A stretch of 64,000 nucleotides of DNA, taken from NCBI RefSeq assembly GCF_000143415.4, contig NW_003314271.1:1409566-1473565 (forward strand), written 5' to 3'. The position numbers and the translations under genes were made by a program. The notes beneath the pieces are model-generated. The model had not been told where the DNA came from. It was given only the letters and a program-made list of their open reading frames with translations, and did not search any database. This document shows, piece by piece, positions 32,384 to 42,707 of the stretch (within the stretch, counting starts at the first letter, position 1; every line of letters begins with the position of its first letter). Origin of the DNA: Selaginella moellendorffii. Lineage: Eukaryota > Streptophyta > Lycopodiopsida > Selaginellales > Selaginellaceae.

Positions 32384-34532
32384 GCCGGCAAGGTCATAGA
32401 TGGGAGTGTGCCTGCGGAATATGGAACCCTGAGAGGACCTCGAGGCATTGCAAGGCTGTACGTGCGCAAGGATTTCGATAATCTCTACTCGGCCATAGAA
32501 GCTGCAGTGTCTATGGATTGGTTAGGACGCCTCCACGGGAATCCTGGCGTTGGAAAGTCGGCATTCCTCTGGTACTTCCTCATCCGGTTCGGAATTGAGA
32601 TGACCATTGAGAACACCAGCTTTGTCGTCGTCTACCAGTCCGCGGAATTTATCTGGGAATTCACGTCCGAAGGCCAGGTATCCATCCATGAGAAGACGGA
32701 GTACCCCTTGAGTCGATTGCAGCGATGTGTGGTTCACCTCATCGACCAGAAAATTGAGAGTGGAGACCCTCTGGGCAAAAGGATATTGGTAGCAGCATCC
32801 CCGGGTCGTAGAAACATCAAGAGCGCGAAGCCAATAGGGGTCAAAAGCAAGTTCTTCGTTCACCCCTGGGATAAGGACGAGTTTGAGGCGTTGCTAGGCC
32901 TGTGGGAGCTTGAGAGCAAGGAAATGCGGGAAGAAGCTGATAGACTGCTGAAGACGAGCGAGCCGAGTGACCGCCGGTGGAAGACGTATTCGGAAGAGTG
33001 GTCTCCACGGGTGGCTCTTCTGGATGAGGCAGATCGGTTGGATGCACGCATCAAAGCAGCTGACTTGTACTACGACTGGTACGGTGGGATTCCTCGTCTA
33101 CTTCGTGACGCAGCGGTTGGCGATCTGGATGACCAAGCCTGTGAGAGGAATGTTCAGACCAGTCTCTGCAATACGGACTTGCCAAAAGTCTATCGGGCTA
33201 TCCTTTCCGGGGCGACGTCTGACGACATATCGTGGTTGCTGCTTCACTTCAAGCGGCCTCTTGTCAAGGGTGCCAGATACTTGCTGGATTTTGCATCCTC
33301 CAAGATTAAGTATCTCTTCACAGAAACGCTCGTCAGAACGAAACAGGAAGACTTTAGGACACTTGTACAGTCCACTGATCCCGAGCTTGGTGCTCTACGG
33401 GGATATGTCTTTGAGCAGGAAGTTGTCCGGCTAGTGCTAGACAGCAATTTCGCTGCCGTCACCTTGGTGAGTGGACTGGTTTTATGTTTCCCTCCCTTTC
33501 ATCACAAGTGTTTTGCAGATTGATAACAAGCACTGTAGTCGGTGCCAAGCGCGCGTCGTGGAAGAAGGAGCAAATCGTCGGTTGATTGTTTGTAGACAAT
33601 GCCGAAAATGGTACCATCAGGAGTGTGCTCGTTGTCCACTACCTGTTCCTAAATTGTGGAACTGTCAATCTTGCGAAGGAGAGACAATCCATGAAGGCAC
33701 AGGCACTGGCGGTCTGAGGCTAAGGTATTACAACGGTGACTTGAAAACTGCGCTCCTGGCTGCAGGTAAGGTGTGAGATTTTCTGCTTACAATATTCGCA
33801 TTCCTTCCCATTTGCTGCAGGTCGCAATGCTAAAGACTTTGTGTGGAGGCCAATAAATAAAAGCAACGCTGCTTTCGATTTTGCAATCCCCCCTCGGGTT
33901 CTTGGCCAAGCCACAGTTGCCAGCGAGCACCCGGTGCCACGGGAGGCCGTGGAGGAAGGTGTGGCTGCTCTGGACGCATGGAACAACGAGTACAACAAGG
34001 ACCTCATGGATCCCCGGCAGCGGTACGTATTGTTTTCTACAGGCAACTCTTCAATCACTCATTGATTCATTTTAGGGAGTATATCTTGGCGTTCTACTTA
34101 GCTCGAGGCAACTTCGAACGTTTCGGGTACCAGAGCTACCGGGACAAGCATCGGCATGTTTGCAACAAAGCCGTAAAAGGTTGTAAATCGTTCGTTTTAA
34201 GCGTCACACTTACTTTTGAGTGTGTTACAGGAATTATCCAAGTCAAGATTTTGATCGAAACCTACGAGTTGCTTCAGTTAGCACATCCAGTTGCGGGCTC
34301 CGTGGATAAATTGATCGACCTTGAGTACCAGGAGCAGTATGACCTCCATAAAATGACGGTTCGGGAACTCAAGGATTTGGCGAAGTCTTGGGGTCTTAAA
34401 GGCTATTCCTCCCTCAAGAAGGATGCATTGATCGAGGCATTAAATGCTTGGGAGGAGCCACAAGTGCTTGAAAGCCGAGAGTACGAGAGCAAGTCGTACC
34501 AAGAAATGTATGGAGATAGAGTTGTCGTTTGA
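32384..34532 (+). CDS. CRN-like NTPase fused to PHD finger and SAP domain (5' incomplete)
   Basis: Plant homology starts at AGKVIDGSVPAEYGTLRGPR. Exons: 32384-33466, 33519-33765, 33821-34022, 34076-34179 and 34231-34532. The NTPase part has YVRKDFDNLYSAIE, Walker A GNPGVGKS, ALLDEADRLDARI and YGGIPRLLRD. Exon 2 encodes a Cys/His zinc finger of PHD type (CSRCQARVVE, CRQCRKWYHQECARC, then LWNCQSC). Exons 3-4 encode an unrecognised ~100-residue region. Exon 5 ends in a SAP domain (MTVRELKDLAKSW...LKKDALIEALN), usually a DNA-binding fold of chromatin proteins. At least 645 codons stay open across GT-AG introns of 51-55 nt; the last intron (34180-34230) is in frame and stop-free, so it may be retained. 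The combination suggests a nuclear, chromatin-linked NTPase. The true start is lost at the gap. Confidence 0.75.
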
Positions 34533-34551
34533 TGAAACCTGAATCTTAAGA

Positions 34552-35020
34552 ATGTTTGGCTTATCCTTTCAGCCATTGTCTCTGCATTTTCTTGGATATG
34601 CCCAGACTGGGAATATGCCTGGATCACGTAATGCGATCCTGGCGATGTTCGTCCACTCTGGGAATCTTGCTGCCGCCAAAGAGTTCTTCGATAAGATGCC
34701 CGAGGTGAGCATCTCGTCTTGGAATTCTCTCTGGACTTGGAACGCTGGAGAAATCTGAGCGCATCGTCGCTATGTTCGTTCTCGACGCAGGCACCGATCA
34801 TGATGTTCCACGAGGTGGCGACATCCACACGGCCACACTTCCCATGCATTTGAACTTGGCGTCGCGATCGCGGGTTCTAACGCCGCTGCTAGCGATTGAT
34901 CGATGGATCTCTTTTCCTCTAACGAGATCTCTCGCGGCACAGCACTCCCGCGGAGCTGCGAGTGGCGTTCCACGAAAGCTTCCAGTGACGAACAAGCGAT
35001 CAAGCGTTGGATCATACAAG
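34552..35020. pseudogene. PPR-protein remnants (block copy 2)
   Basis: Plus-strand 34552-34758 reads RNAILAMFVHSGNLAAAKEF and FDKMPEVSISSWNSL, a typical plant PPR repeat. Minus-strand frames show MHGKCGRVDVATSWNIMIGA and RDLVRGKEIHRSIASSGVR. Frames are short and point both ways, so this is debris rather than a gene. It matches 12440-12900, with small indels. Confidence 0.65.
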
Positions 35021-35050
35021 ATAGGATTTTACAAAGGATTTTTCTCTCTT

Positions 35051-36697
35051 TCACTGCCAGTGCCTCCTCTTCGTTCTCGTGGCGACGATCCAACACAAGC
35101 AAGCTCCAATGGCGCTGGCGGCGCTGAGAGCCGCGAATCCTCCTCGAAAGCAATGACCCCCATGGCACACCAATTCCCGGCCAGCCTCGCGATCATAGAA
35201 GTAACCCACCACCCTGGACGAGAGAAGATAATGGCCGACTGGATTCCCCACGAAGAGAGCGTTGAACACCACGCCCAGCCTCCTCTCTCCAAACATCTCG
35301 CAGGCTATGGCGGCGGTGAGCCCCCAGTTCACTCCATCGCTCGCCGCTCCCAGCACCGCCGCGAAGATCGTCGCTCCAGGGACCGGGACCGCCGCCAGCG
35401 CCGTGCCGATCGAGTTGGAGGCCATCCCCAGCGCCAGAAACGTGGATTTGGGAGTGCCAAATCGCTCCAGGCAGTAGTCCGCGGCCAGGCCGGCGGCGAT
35501 CCTTGCGAAGCAGCTACTCACGCAGAAGAGAGACACGAAAACGGGGCCTATCTTCTGCGAGTAGCCGAGCGAGATCGCGAGCTGGGTGAGATTGGTGGAG
35601 ACTGCATTAGCGGCGCCGAATCCAAACACCAGCGCAACGAACAGTAGCCAGAAATCCATGCTGGTGGCGACCTGGGCAAGCGTGTGATCATCGCCAAGTC
35701 TAGGTGGTGGTGATGGTCTTCCTGTCTCGTGATCTTTGGTCGCCCCTGTTTCTAGCAGAGCCTCTGTTCTTCCAGTTGGTTCCTTCTCGTCGTGATCTAG
35801 CAGGGCCTCCCTCGCAGATCCTGCTACCTCGCGATCTAGCACTCCCCTTCGCGATGTCAGCTGTTCCTCACGATCCAGCAAAGTTGCATTCCAATCTTTG
35901 TCTTGGAATCCCGCCACCAACGCGATCACAGCCAGTAGCAGCAGCAAGAGCACGATGATCGAGCAGACCATCACCTGTGTAGCACGAGTGAATCTCATGA
36001 ACACCTCAAGAACACTCACGACCAGGAGCCACGCTGCTAGAGCCGCCAGGCTTCCGGACATGCCGTACATGACACCGTACGACGCCGGCGGAGACCTCGC
36101 CGTACGAGAGATGGGCCTCGCCGCGAGAGCCAATGGAAGCATGAGAGGGATCATCCACGAGAGCATCAACGGGAGCCCATCGCCGCTACCACCGCCGCCA
36201 CTAATCGCGTAGAACGCCTGGAGGAAGATCGATCCGCCCAACACATGGTAGCCCTTGACCAATCCCAGCACCACGCCCGTGTCGCGGCAGAAATTCCTGG
36301 CGCTCGCCAGCACCACCGGCGTCTGGACCGACGCCTGGGAGATCCCAATCAGGAGCTCGTAGAGACAGAGCTGCCACACCGCGGCGCCATGAATCCGGTG
36401 CGTGATGGTGAGCCAGATCATGAGGAGCGCCACGCTCTGGCCGGCAGCTCCGGCGGCGAGCAGCAGCCATGGCGGGACTAGGGCGTAGAGAAGTCCTGGG
36501 ATGATCCCGAGCGCGCTGCCGACGCCCGAGAACGTGACGATCGCCGTCAGGGTCTTTTGATCCAGTGCCATGGCGATCTTCATCGCCTGGGAGTAGCCGC
36601 TGAAAGTGTAGATCGAGGAATTCAACGCCATGATCCAGCAGCTGGCCGCCAGCGCGATCCATCGGCTGTTCCTGAGATCCCGGAGCCCGTATTCCAT
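35051..36697 (-). CDS. NFD4/nodulin-like MFS transporter, gene a (block copy 2)
   Basis: 548 codons from ATG 36697, the same length as 12925-14571, with a few percent or fewer amino-acid differences, for example around residues 135-143 (RNFCRDTGVV versus RNFGRDTGAV), in the central loop, and at the C-terminus (ATRTKRRHWQ). The reading frame is fully conserved in both copies, so both may be functional. Family features are as described for 12925-14571. Its start is 43 nt from the stop of gene b; an 8-nt insertion relative to copy 1 lies in this spacer. Confidence 0.9.
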   Translation of the reverse strand: MEYGLRDLRNSRWIALAASCWIMALNSSIYTFSGYSQAMKIAMALDQKTLTAIVTFSGVGSALGIIPGLLYALVPPWLLLAAGAAGQSVALLMIWLTITHRIHGAAVWQLCLYELLIGISQASVQTPVVLASARNFCRDTGVVLGLVKGYHVLGGSIFLQAFYAISGGGGSGDGLPLMLSWMIPLMLPLALAARPISRTARSPPASYGVMYGMSGSLAALAAWLLVVSVLEVFMRFTRATQVMVCSIIVLLLLLLAVIALVAGFQDKDWNATLLDREEQLTSRRGVLDREVAGSAREALLDHDEKEPTGRTEALLETGATKDHETGRPSPPPRLGDDHTLAQVATSMDFWLLFVALVFGFGAANAVSTNLTQLAISLGYSQKIGPVFVSLFCVSSCFARIAAGLAADYCLERFGTPKSTFLALGMASNSIGTALAAVPVPGATIFAAVLGAASDGVNWGLTAAIACEMFGERRLGVVFNALFVGNPVGHYLLSSRVVGYFYDREAGRELVCHGGHCFRGGFAALSAASAIGACLCWIVATRTKRRHWQ

Positions 36698-36740
36698 CGC
36701 AAATAACTCCTATCGATCAGCTCATCTGTCACGATCGCTG

Positions 36741-38291
36741 CTACAATGCTCGCGAGGAAGAAGACGAACAGGCGTGGATCCCGTGGTAGAATCCCTTGTT
36801 CCTCCTTGCGAGGGCCGCGAATCCCACACCAGCAATGGCGCAGCAAATCGCCACGGCCAGGAACGATGATCCGAAGCACCGCGATCCCACGCACAGCAAT
36901 CCCTGCTCGTTCTGGGCATCGTAGATCGATCCCACCAGCAGCACCGAGAGGAGGAGCGCGCCGATCGGGCACGCGAAGGTGATGATGTTGAGAATGGAGC
37001 TGAAGCTCGCGAGGCCGAAGAGATCCGAGGCGGTGGCGATGGCGAGGCACCAGAACGCGCCATCCGCGATGCCCGAGAGGATCGCCACGAAGAAGAGAGC
37101 GCCGTGGACGGCAATGCTGCCCAGGAGCAAGCTTGCTACCTGGATCGCGGCTGTGAGGATCAAGAACACTGGCCTTGGCGTGGCATAAACCCTAAGAGCG
37201 TGCTCCGAGAGAATGCCCGAGCCGAGCCTTCCAACGCAGCTGCCGATCGAGAAGAGGGAGACGCAAATGGTGATCGTTCGCGAGGAGTAGCCGAGGGAGT
37301 GGCCGAATTGCGAGAGATTGCTGGTCACCACGCTCGTGGAGCCGGTGCCGAGAAGAACTCCCAGGAAGAGCAGCCAGAAATCCAGCGTTGCAATCGCCTC
37401 GAGCGTCGTGAATTCGCCCCCAATCTGCCCGTGGATCGCGAATCCTTGCTCTTGGATCACGGAGGATTCTTCGCTGGATTCTAGAATTCTTGGCAGCAAA
37501 CCCTCGATTTTGGATTCGCGCTCCTCGTTCTTTCGATCGGGCTTGACGAGCACGTAGATCGGTGAGAGGAGTATGAGACACATTCCAAGATTGACGAGCA
37601 CGATCTGGATCCGGTCGAGCGTGATGACACTCTCGACGATCACGGCCGCGAGCAAGAAGGCTGCGAGGAAGATCAAGCTCGCCGCGAGAAGCATTGACTT
37701 CCAAGAAATCGAGGATGGGGCCTGGAAAGGGGCAGGGATTTTGCGAGAGATGGCGAGGATTGGGAGCGCGGAGAGGAGTGGCAGCAGCCACGCGAGCATC
37801 AGAGGCATGCATTCTTCGCGGCCATGGCAGACGAGAAGGAAGAACTGGACCAAGATCGAGGCGCTCAATCCGACGAGGCCCTTGAGGTAGCCAAGAACGA
37901 ACCCTCGCGCGCCGGGGAAGATCCTCACGCCGCTCACGAGCGCGGCCGTCTGGATGTACGTCTGCGCGAATCCGACGAGCAATTGGAAGAGGGAAAGGTG
38001 CCAGAGGGAGAAGAGAGAGGGATTCTTGATCGCGAGCCAGATGAGGAAGTAGCCGCAGCTGCTGTGAGCAATTCCCAGGCCGACGATCGCCGGCGGAGGA
38101 ATGCGATCGTAGAGAAGCGCCGGGCCGATTCCACTGGAGCTTCCCAGGGTATTGAAGAATGCGAGCGTGTCGAGGCTCTTTTGATCGAGCGCGAGCGCGA
38201 GTTTGAGCGCCTGGGAGTAGGATCCGAAGAGATAGGAGGAGCCATTGAGAGATTGGAGCCATCCAGTGGCAATGAGACCCAGCCACGCCAT
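36741..38291 (-). CDS. NFD4/nodulin-like MFS transporter, gene b (block copy 2)
   Basis: 516 codons from ATG 38291 (MAWLGLIATGW), same length as 14607-16157. Visible differences are few (for example IYVLVKP versus IYLLVKP, IEGLLPR versus IECLLPR, VVTSNLS versus VVISNLS, ARRNKG versus ARRSKG). Membrane topology and nodulin-like signatures are the same. Transcribed away from the intact DUS3 gene through a 59-bp intergenic region. Confidence 0.9.
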   Translation of the reverse strand: MAWLGLIATGWLQSLNGSSYLFGSYSQALKLALALDQKSLDTLAFFNTLGSSSGIGPALLYDRIPPPAIVGLGIAHSSCGYFLIWLAIKNPSLFSLWHLSLFQLLVGFAQTYIQTAALVSGVRIFPGARGFVLGYLKGLVGLSASILVQFFLLVCHGREECMPLMLAWLLPLLSALPILAISRKIPAPFQAPSSISWKSMLLAASLIFLAAFLLAAVIVESVITLDRIQIVLVNLGMCLILLSPIYVLVKPDRKNEERESKIEGLLPRILESSEESSVIQEQGFAIHGQIGGEFTTLEAIATLDFWLLFLGVLLGTGSTSVVTSNLSQFGHSLGYSSRTITICVSLFSIGSCVGRLGSGILSEHALRVYATPRPVFLILTAAIQVASLLLGSIAVHGALFFVAILSGIADGAFWCLAIATASDLFGLASFSSILNIITFACPIGALLLSVLLVGSIYDAQNEQGLLCVGSRCFGSSFLAVAICCAIAGVGFAALARRNKGFYHGIHACSSSSSRAL

Positions 38292-38350
38292 TTGGAGCCA
38301 AGAACCCTAGTTTTGAAGAACCCTAAAATAATCTCTCGCTCGCCATCGCC
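38292..38350. promoter_or_regulatory. 59-bp bidirectional promoter with two telo-box motifs
   Basis: Counterpart of 16158-16220, with AACCCTA at 38303-38309 and 38319-38325. It is 4 bp shorter next to the NFD4-like ATG. Both motifs are preserved in both blocks. Confidence 0.6.
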
Positions 38351-40667
38351 ATGGCGGCAGTGGAGGATCGTGTCGAGGCGGAGATTGTCGAGGAGAATTC
38401 TGCGAATGGAGCTGAGGGATTGATTGCCAAGGGCGTGGCGCCTGTGAAGAAGGAATTTCTGGTCTCGGCACAGGTGCGTTCTACCATTTCGGACAAGGAC
38501 GCCGCCAAGATTTCCAGCGAGAAGAAGTCCAAGCGGAAGATAAGAAAAGAGCGAAAGCAGGTGCGATGTCTTCGTGTTCCTCGTATCTCTGATCGCCATT
38601 GTGTTGTGTCTGTGCTCTATCCAGGCTAGAAAGCTCGAGGTGTGCAATGCCGTGGTTAGAGCTGGTGATCCAAATGCCTGTCCATTTGGGGAGAACTGTA
38701 GGTTTAGCCACGACTTGGAAGGCTACTTGGCACAGGTACGTCAATTGTGATTCGTTTCTTTGTTTCTCATGTCTTAGATTTTTGTTTAGAAACCGGAAGA
38801 TCTTCCTGGAGTTTGCCCGTCAGTGAACTTGAATGTGCCTTGTCCTTATGGAGTAAGGTGTCGATTCTACGGAACTCACACAAAACAAGATCTGCCGAAG
38901 GAAAACCCCGAGGGTGCTATGGATGGAGACGAGGAAACATCGGGCGCTGGCGAGATCAATGTTCTTCGAAAGGATTTTCAGAAGTCACTCTGGAAGAAAC
39001 TTGAGAGCTTTCCTAAAGCTGATGGCCAGCTACAAGCGATGGGTCTCAAAGTGAGTTTCTTCGTTTTCTATCTGCCGCGCTCAAAGTTTTTCTTCTTTCT
39101 GAACAGAACAAGGTTTATGGACCTAAGAAGGGTGCTACAACGGAAGGAGAAAATGGTGGAGCTGAAACGCATGACGAGAACAATGACGTATCGGATGACG
39201 CAGTTCCGCCTTTGAAGAAACCAAAGCTTGTGGATCCTGTGGATGATGCTAAAGAACAAGGAGATGACTGCAAGCTAAACAGCAGGGAGAAGAAGAAAAT
39301 CGACTTGAAAGGCAAGCTTTATCTTGCGCCTCTGACGACAGTCGGGAATCTTCCGTTTCGGAGGCTGTGTAAGAAGCTCGGGGCCGACGTTACCTGTGGA
39401 GAGATGGCGATGTGTACAAACCTTCTTCAGGTAATTTTGATGTGTCTTGAACTTGCTAAAGCTAAGTTGTTCAGGGCCACGCATCCGAGTGGGCTCTTTT
39501 GAGGCGCCACCCTGTTGAAGACTGTTTTGGCGTCCAGATTTGTGGCTCTTATGCTGATTCTCTGACGAAGACGGTCGAGCTGATCGAAAGAGAATGCACT
39601 GTTGACTTCATCGACATAAACCTTGGCTGTCCCATAGATATCGTCGTCAAGAAAGGAGCTGGGTCCTGCCTTCTCACAAAGCCGACCAGGCTGGAGCAGA
39701 TTGTGAGAGCTACTGCGTCGATCGTGGAAAAGCCTTTGACACTCAAGGTAATCTTTTTTTCGGTTTGTCTTTCCGCCTTTGAGCGTTGATCGCTTTCCAT
39801 TCTTGCAGATGCGTACAGGCTATTTCGAGGGAAAGAATTGTGCTCACTCGATGATCTCTGAGTTGAGCAACTGGGGGGTCTCGGCAGTCACGGTTCACGG
39901 GAGAACTCGACAGCAGCGTTACAGCAAGCTCGCGGACTGGGTGTATATCTACGACTGTGCAAAGCGTGCCCCTGATGACTTGCAAGTTCTCGGCAATGGC
40001 GACATTTTCTCGTATAGCGACTGGAACGAGCACATGTTACCCGACTTAAACCTCTCGTCGTGTATGCTTGCGAGAGGAGCGCTGATCAAGGTACGCAAAC
40101 TGATCAAGTAAGCGTCTTCGAATTTCGAATTTTTTTTGCATTGCAGCCGTGGCTTTTGACGGAGATTAAGGAACAAAGGCACTGGGATATCAGTTCCAAC
40201 GAAAGGCTCGATCTGTTGCGTGATTATACGCAATTTGGATTGGAACACTGGGGCTCTGACTCCAAAGGTATGTGTTCTTGGTTTCATCAGCTACAGCGAA
40301 GTTAAACGCGTTCTTCAGGCGTGGAAACGACTCGAAAGTTTCTTTTGGAGTGGCTGAGCTACTTACACAGATACATACCGGTGGGACTCCTGGAAGTTAT
40401 CCCACAAAGGCTAAACTGGCGACCTCCGCGCTACGTTGGTCGAAACGATCTCGAGACGCTCATGGCATCGGACAGTGCTGCAGACTGGGTACGCAAAGCT
40501 CATACTTGATCTCTTTTCTTCGCAAAAATCATATTTGCTTTGATCGATCTCTTTTCTTTCTTTCGCAGGTCCGCATTAGCGAGATGCTCCTTGGTCCCGC
40601 TCCAGAGGGATTCGTCTTCACTCCCAAGCACAAGTCGAGTGCTTACGACAAGGCCGAGAATGGTTAA
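38351..40667 (+). CDS. DUS3: tRNA-dihydrouridine synthase 3 (DUS3-like), intact
   Basis: Nine exons: 38351-38560, 38625-38735, 38790-39050, 39107-39430, 39475-39747, 39809-40090, 40147-40267, 40319-40488 and 40569-40667; 616 aa. Two CCCH zinc fingers (about residues 85-97 and 122-138) precede a flavin TIM barrel: [28 protein letters not shown] with the catalytic Cys, [32 protein letters not shown] and [15 protein letters not shown]-terminal helical region with a [12 protein letters not shown]-type phrase follows. DUS3 reduces uridine 47 in the variable loop of cytosolic tRNAs using NAD(P)H and FMN. Length and layout fit eukaryotic DUS3/DUS3L. All introns are GT-AG and 44-80 nt. This is the complete version of the gene cut at 17300. 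Confidence 0.95.
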
Positions 40668-40870
40668 GCCGATCTCGCTGAATTTTTTTTGACGAGACAA
40701 AAAGATACCTTTTTGTTCTTGCGAGTTAGGAGGAACTTCAAACTGCTGAGAAACTTTTTCGTTCTTTCTTGCGAAGAGCTAGGAGGAACTTAAGAGGTAA
40801 AACTTCCGTTTAGAACGCTTGCAATACACAAAAACAAAAGGGGTGAATTCTTCTTCCTTGCATCGATGAA

Positions 40871-41316
40871 TCAGTCCTCCTCGTCGGCCGCGTTCTCGGC
40901 GATGTTGAAGTATCGGAGCTCGTAGACGCTGCGGTCAGTGTTGGACGCGATCACTCGCAGCCAATCCCTCACGTTGTGCTTCTTGAGGTATTTCTTGGTC
41001 AAGTACTTCAAGTACCTGGCACAAAACCCATTGAGATCTTCTTCGTAGCAGAGAAAAAGAGAGAATTTGATAACCTCTTGGAGAATGCATTCTCGGATGT
41101 GACGCTGATCTTGTTGCGCTCCCTGGTGATGGTCACAGTATCGCCCAGGACACCCGTCTTGCCCCCTACCTTGATCCGGTCCTGGAGGAACTTCTCGAAA
41201 GAGGCGATCTCCATGATCTTGTCCTCCACGGGCTTGCCGCAGTCGATCGTGAAGGTCGCCTTCTTCTTCCCCTTGGATGTCGCTCCCGCCGCGCCCTTCT
41301 TCGTCGCAGGCGCCAT
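40871..41316 (-). CDS. RPL22: 60S ribosomal protein eL22
   Basis: Exons 41075-41316 and 40871-41015 join to a 128-aa protein with one 59-nt intron. The lysine-rich N-terminus ([18 protein letters not shown]) leads into [36 protein letters not shown] and, in exon 2, a [20 protein letters not shown] stretch, ending NAADEED. This is the eukaryotic L22e family, a cytosolic large-subunit protein. Its 3' end is about 200 bp from the DUS3 3' end (convergent). It is divergent from the next gene with 169 bp between the ATGs. Confidence 0.95.
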
Positions 41317-41485
41317 CGCTACACGCACAACCACAGCCGCCGTAAAGCCCTAGCCCTAAATCTCGGAAAACCTAAAGGTGGTGCCCTAAAAGTCAAAGTA
41401 AAATGCGCGAAAAAGTAATAAGAAGATCTGACGTGTCTTCCCACGCAAGCATTGAGAATTAGGGTTCTTGCGAGTGAGCTAGGCG
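41317..41485. promoter_or_regulatory. Divergent promoter RPL22 / 41486 gene
   Basis: 169 bp between two divergent start codons. It holds CCCTA-type elements (agccctagccctaaat at about 41345-41360, gccctaaaa near 41382 and an agggttc on the plus strand near 41461). These resemble the telo-box, a known element of plant ribosomal-protein promoters. Confidence 0.5.
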
Positions 41486-42233
41486 ATGGATCTCGCGAAG
41501 ACGAGAGGGCGGGTCGTGACGCTCATCACGGCCTTCATCGTTCTCACGTTCCTTGGTAATCCCCATCTCACATTGCACGAATTTCTTAGGCGGACGACTG
41601 ATTGGTCGTTTTTTTTCTTCTACAGCCGAGAAATCCCGGCAGATTGTCGGTGAGGAGCGATCGTCGCAATCCGGGAAGTTCTCCTGGATGGACTGCTTCG
41701 ATCTAGGCAGCGGCACGCTGGCGTGCTCGATCAAGGAGGGCGTCAAGCTCTACACGTACAACATCCGCTCCGGGATCGTGGAGAAATCCCGGCACAAGGC
41801 CTACGAGATCGCCCTCGAGGACGCACTCCACGAGGGCCTGTCGATCCAGGAGGCGTCCAGGGCGGCGGCGGTGGCCGGGAAGAAGGCCGCGAAGATTTCC
41901 TCGCGCAAGGCGAGGAGGATCACGGGGCCGGTCATAGCGGCGGCGTGGGATTTCTTCGAGGCGATCTACTACGGCGGAGGGCCGATCGAGGCGACGATGC
42001 GCGGCGCTGGGACGATGTGTGGGGCGTGGATGGGAGGGATCGAGGGGGAGAGGAAGCTCGGGCGGATCGGCTATCTCATTGGCAGCCATCTGGGGAATTG
42101 GATCGGCGGGAGAGTTGGATTGATGCTCTATGACATTGGCAACGCTGCGTGGTTTCTCAAGGAGCAAGCCACTGCGATGCTTGGTGGAGGGATCACGGTA
42201 GAGGAGGAGAGTGCCGTGGAAGTGGAGCTGTGA
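41486..42233 (+). CDS. Conserved plant membrane-anchored protein, unknown function
   Basis: Two exons, 41486-41555 and 41626-42233, give 225 aa. The start MDLAKTRGRVVTLITAFIVL is a signal-anchor-like hydrophobic N-terminus. It is followed by a charged segment and FSWMDCFDLGSGTLACSIKE, alanine-rich helices (EASRAAAVAGKKAAKI) and a glycine-rich C-terminal zone (YYGGGPIEATMRGAGTM; RIGYLIGSHLGNWIGGRVGL). The Gly pattern suggests a membrane-interacting or bacteriocin-precursor-like helical hairpin. I recall similar uncharacterised proteins in flowering plants but no function. Confidence 0.75.
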
Positions 42234-42707
42234 CGATGATCCACGAATCTAGGTAGCGTTTTCGCGTGATCGATCGGGAGTGCCACCGATCGAGAGAAAG
42301 AGGAAAGAGCGATTTGGATGATTGTTTATAAAGTGTTTTATAGTGGAGACGTTGATTACCTACAGGACGATGCGATGGGCTCTCTTCGATCGTGCGCGCT
42401 CGCGGTGGTGGATGGAAGCCGGGATTTCAAGCATGGAGGAGCTAGCGCTGGCGGCGCCGCTGCGAGGCGAGTGATGATCGGCGGGATTGCGAGGAGGAAT
42501 GGAGCTTCTTCGTCGGCTAGGGTTGTGGCTATGGCGGGCGTGGTCGTGGCGGAGCCAGTGCTGTGCATTGGCAGAACGCTTGTCTTCTACGCGTTCTTGC
42601 AGCTCGGGCTTGCGGGACGGGCAGCCTCCGGTAAGATCAATGCGGCATTGCGGCAGCTCGATCGAGAAATACCCTGATCGACTGATTGTCACAGACGAGG
42701 AGAATGG
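42234..42707. other. Intergenic region before 42708 gene
   Basis: Open frames exist on both strands (for example 42318-42677 plus) but they overlap each other and lack recognisable motifs. The plus frame at 42318 could splice (donor 42631, acceptor 42694), yet the result is out of phase with the downstream gene. It is likely promoter and 5' UTR. Confidence 0.5.

Noticed and set aside
32294-33523. 409-codon ORF starting MLYARSVHKSR as the true CRN N-terminus
   Set aside because: The first 30 codons lie in the TraI-like fragment; CRN homology starts at about 32384. The intact-looking relative begins with a different N-terminus (MGRSWSPATIDG).
42318-42677. 119-codon ORF as first exon of the 42708 gene
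   Set aside because: Its splice into 42695 leaves the wrong phase at the next junction. ATG 42708 gives a clean model.
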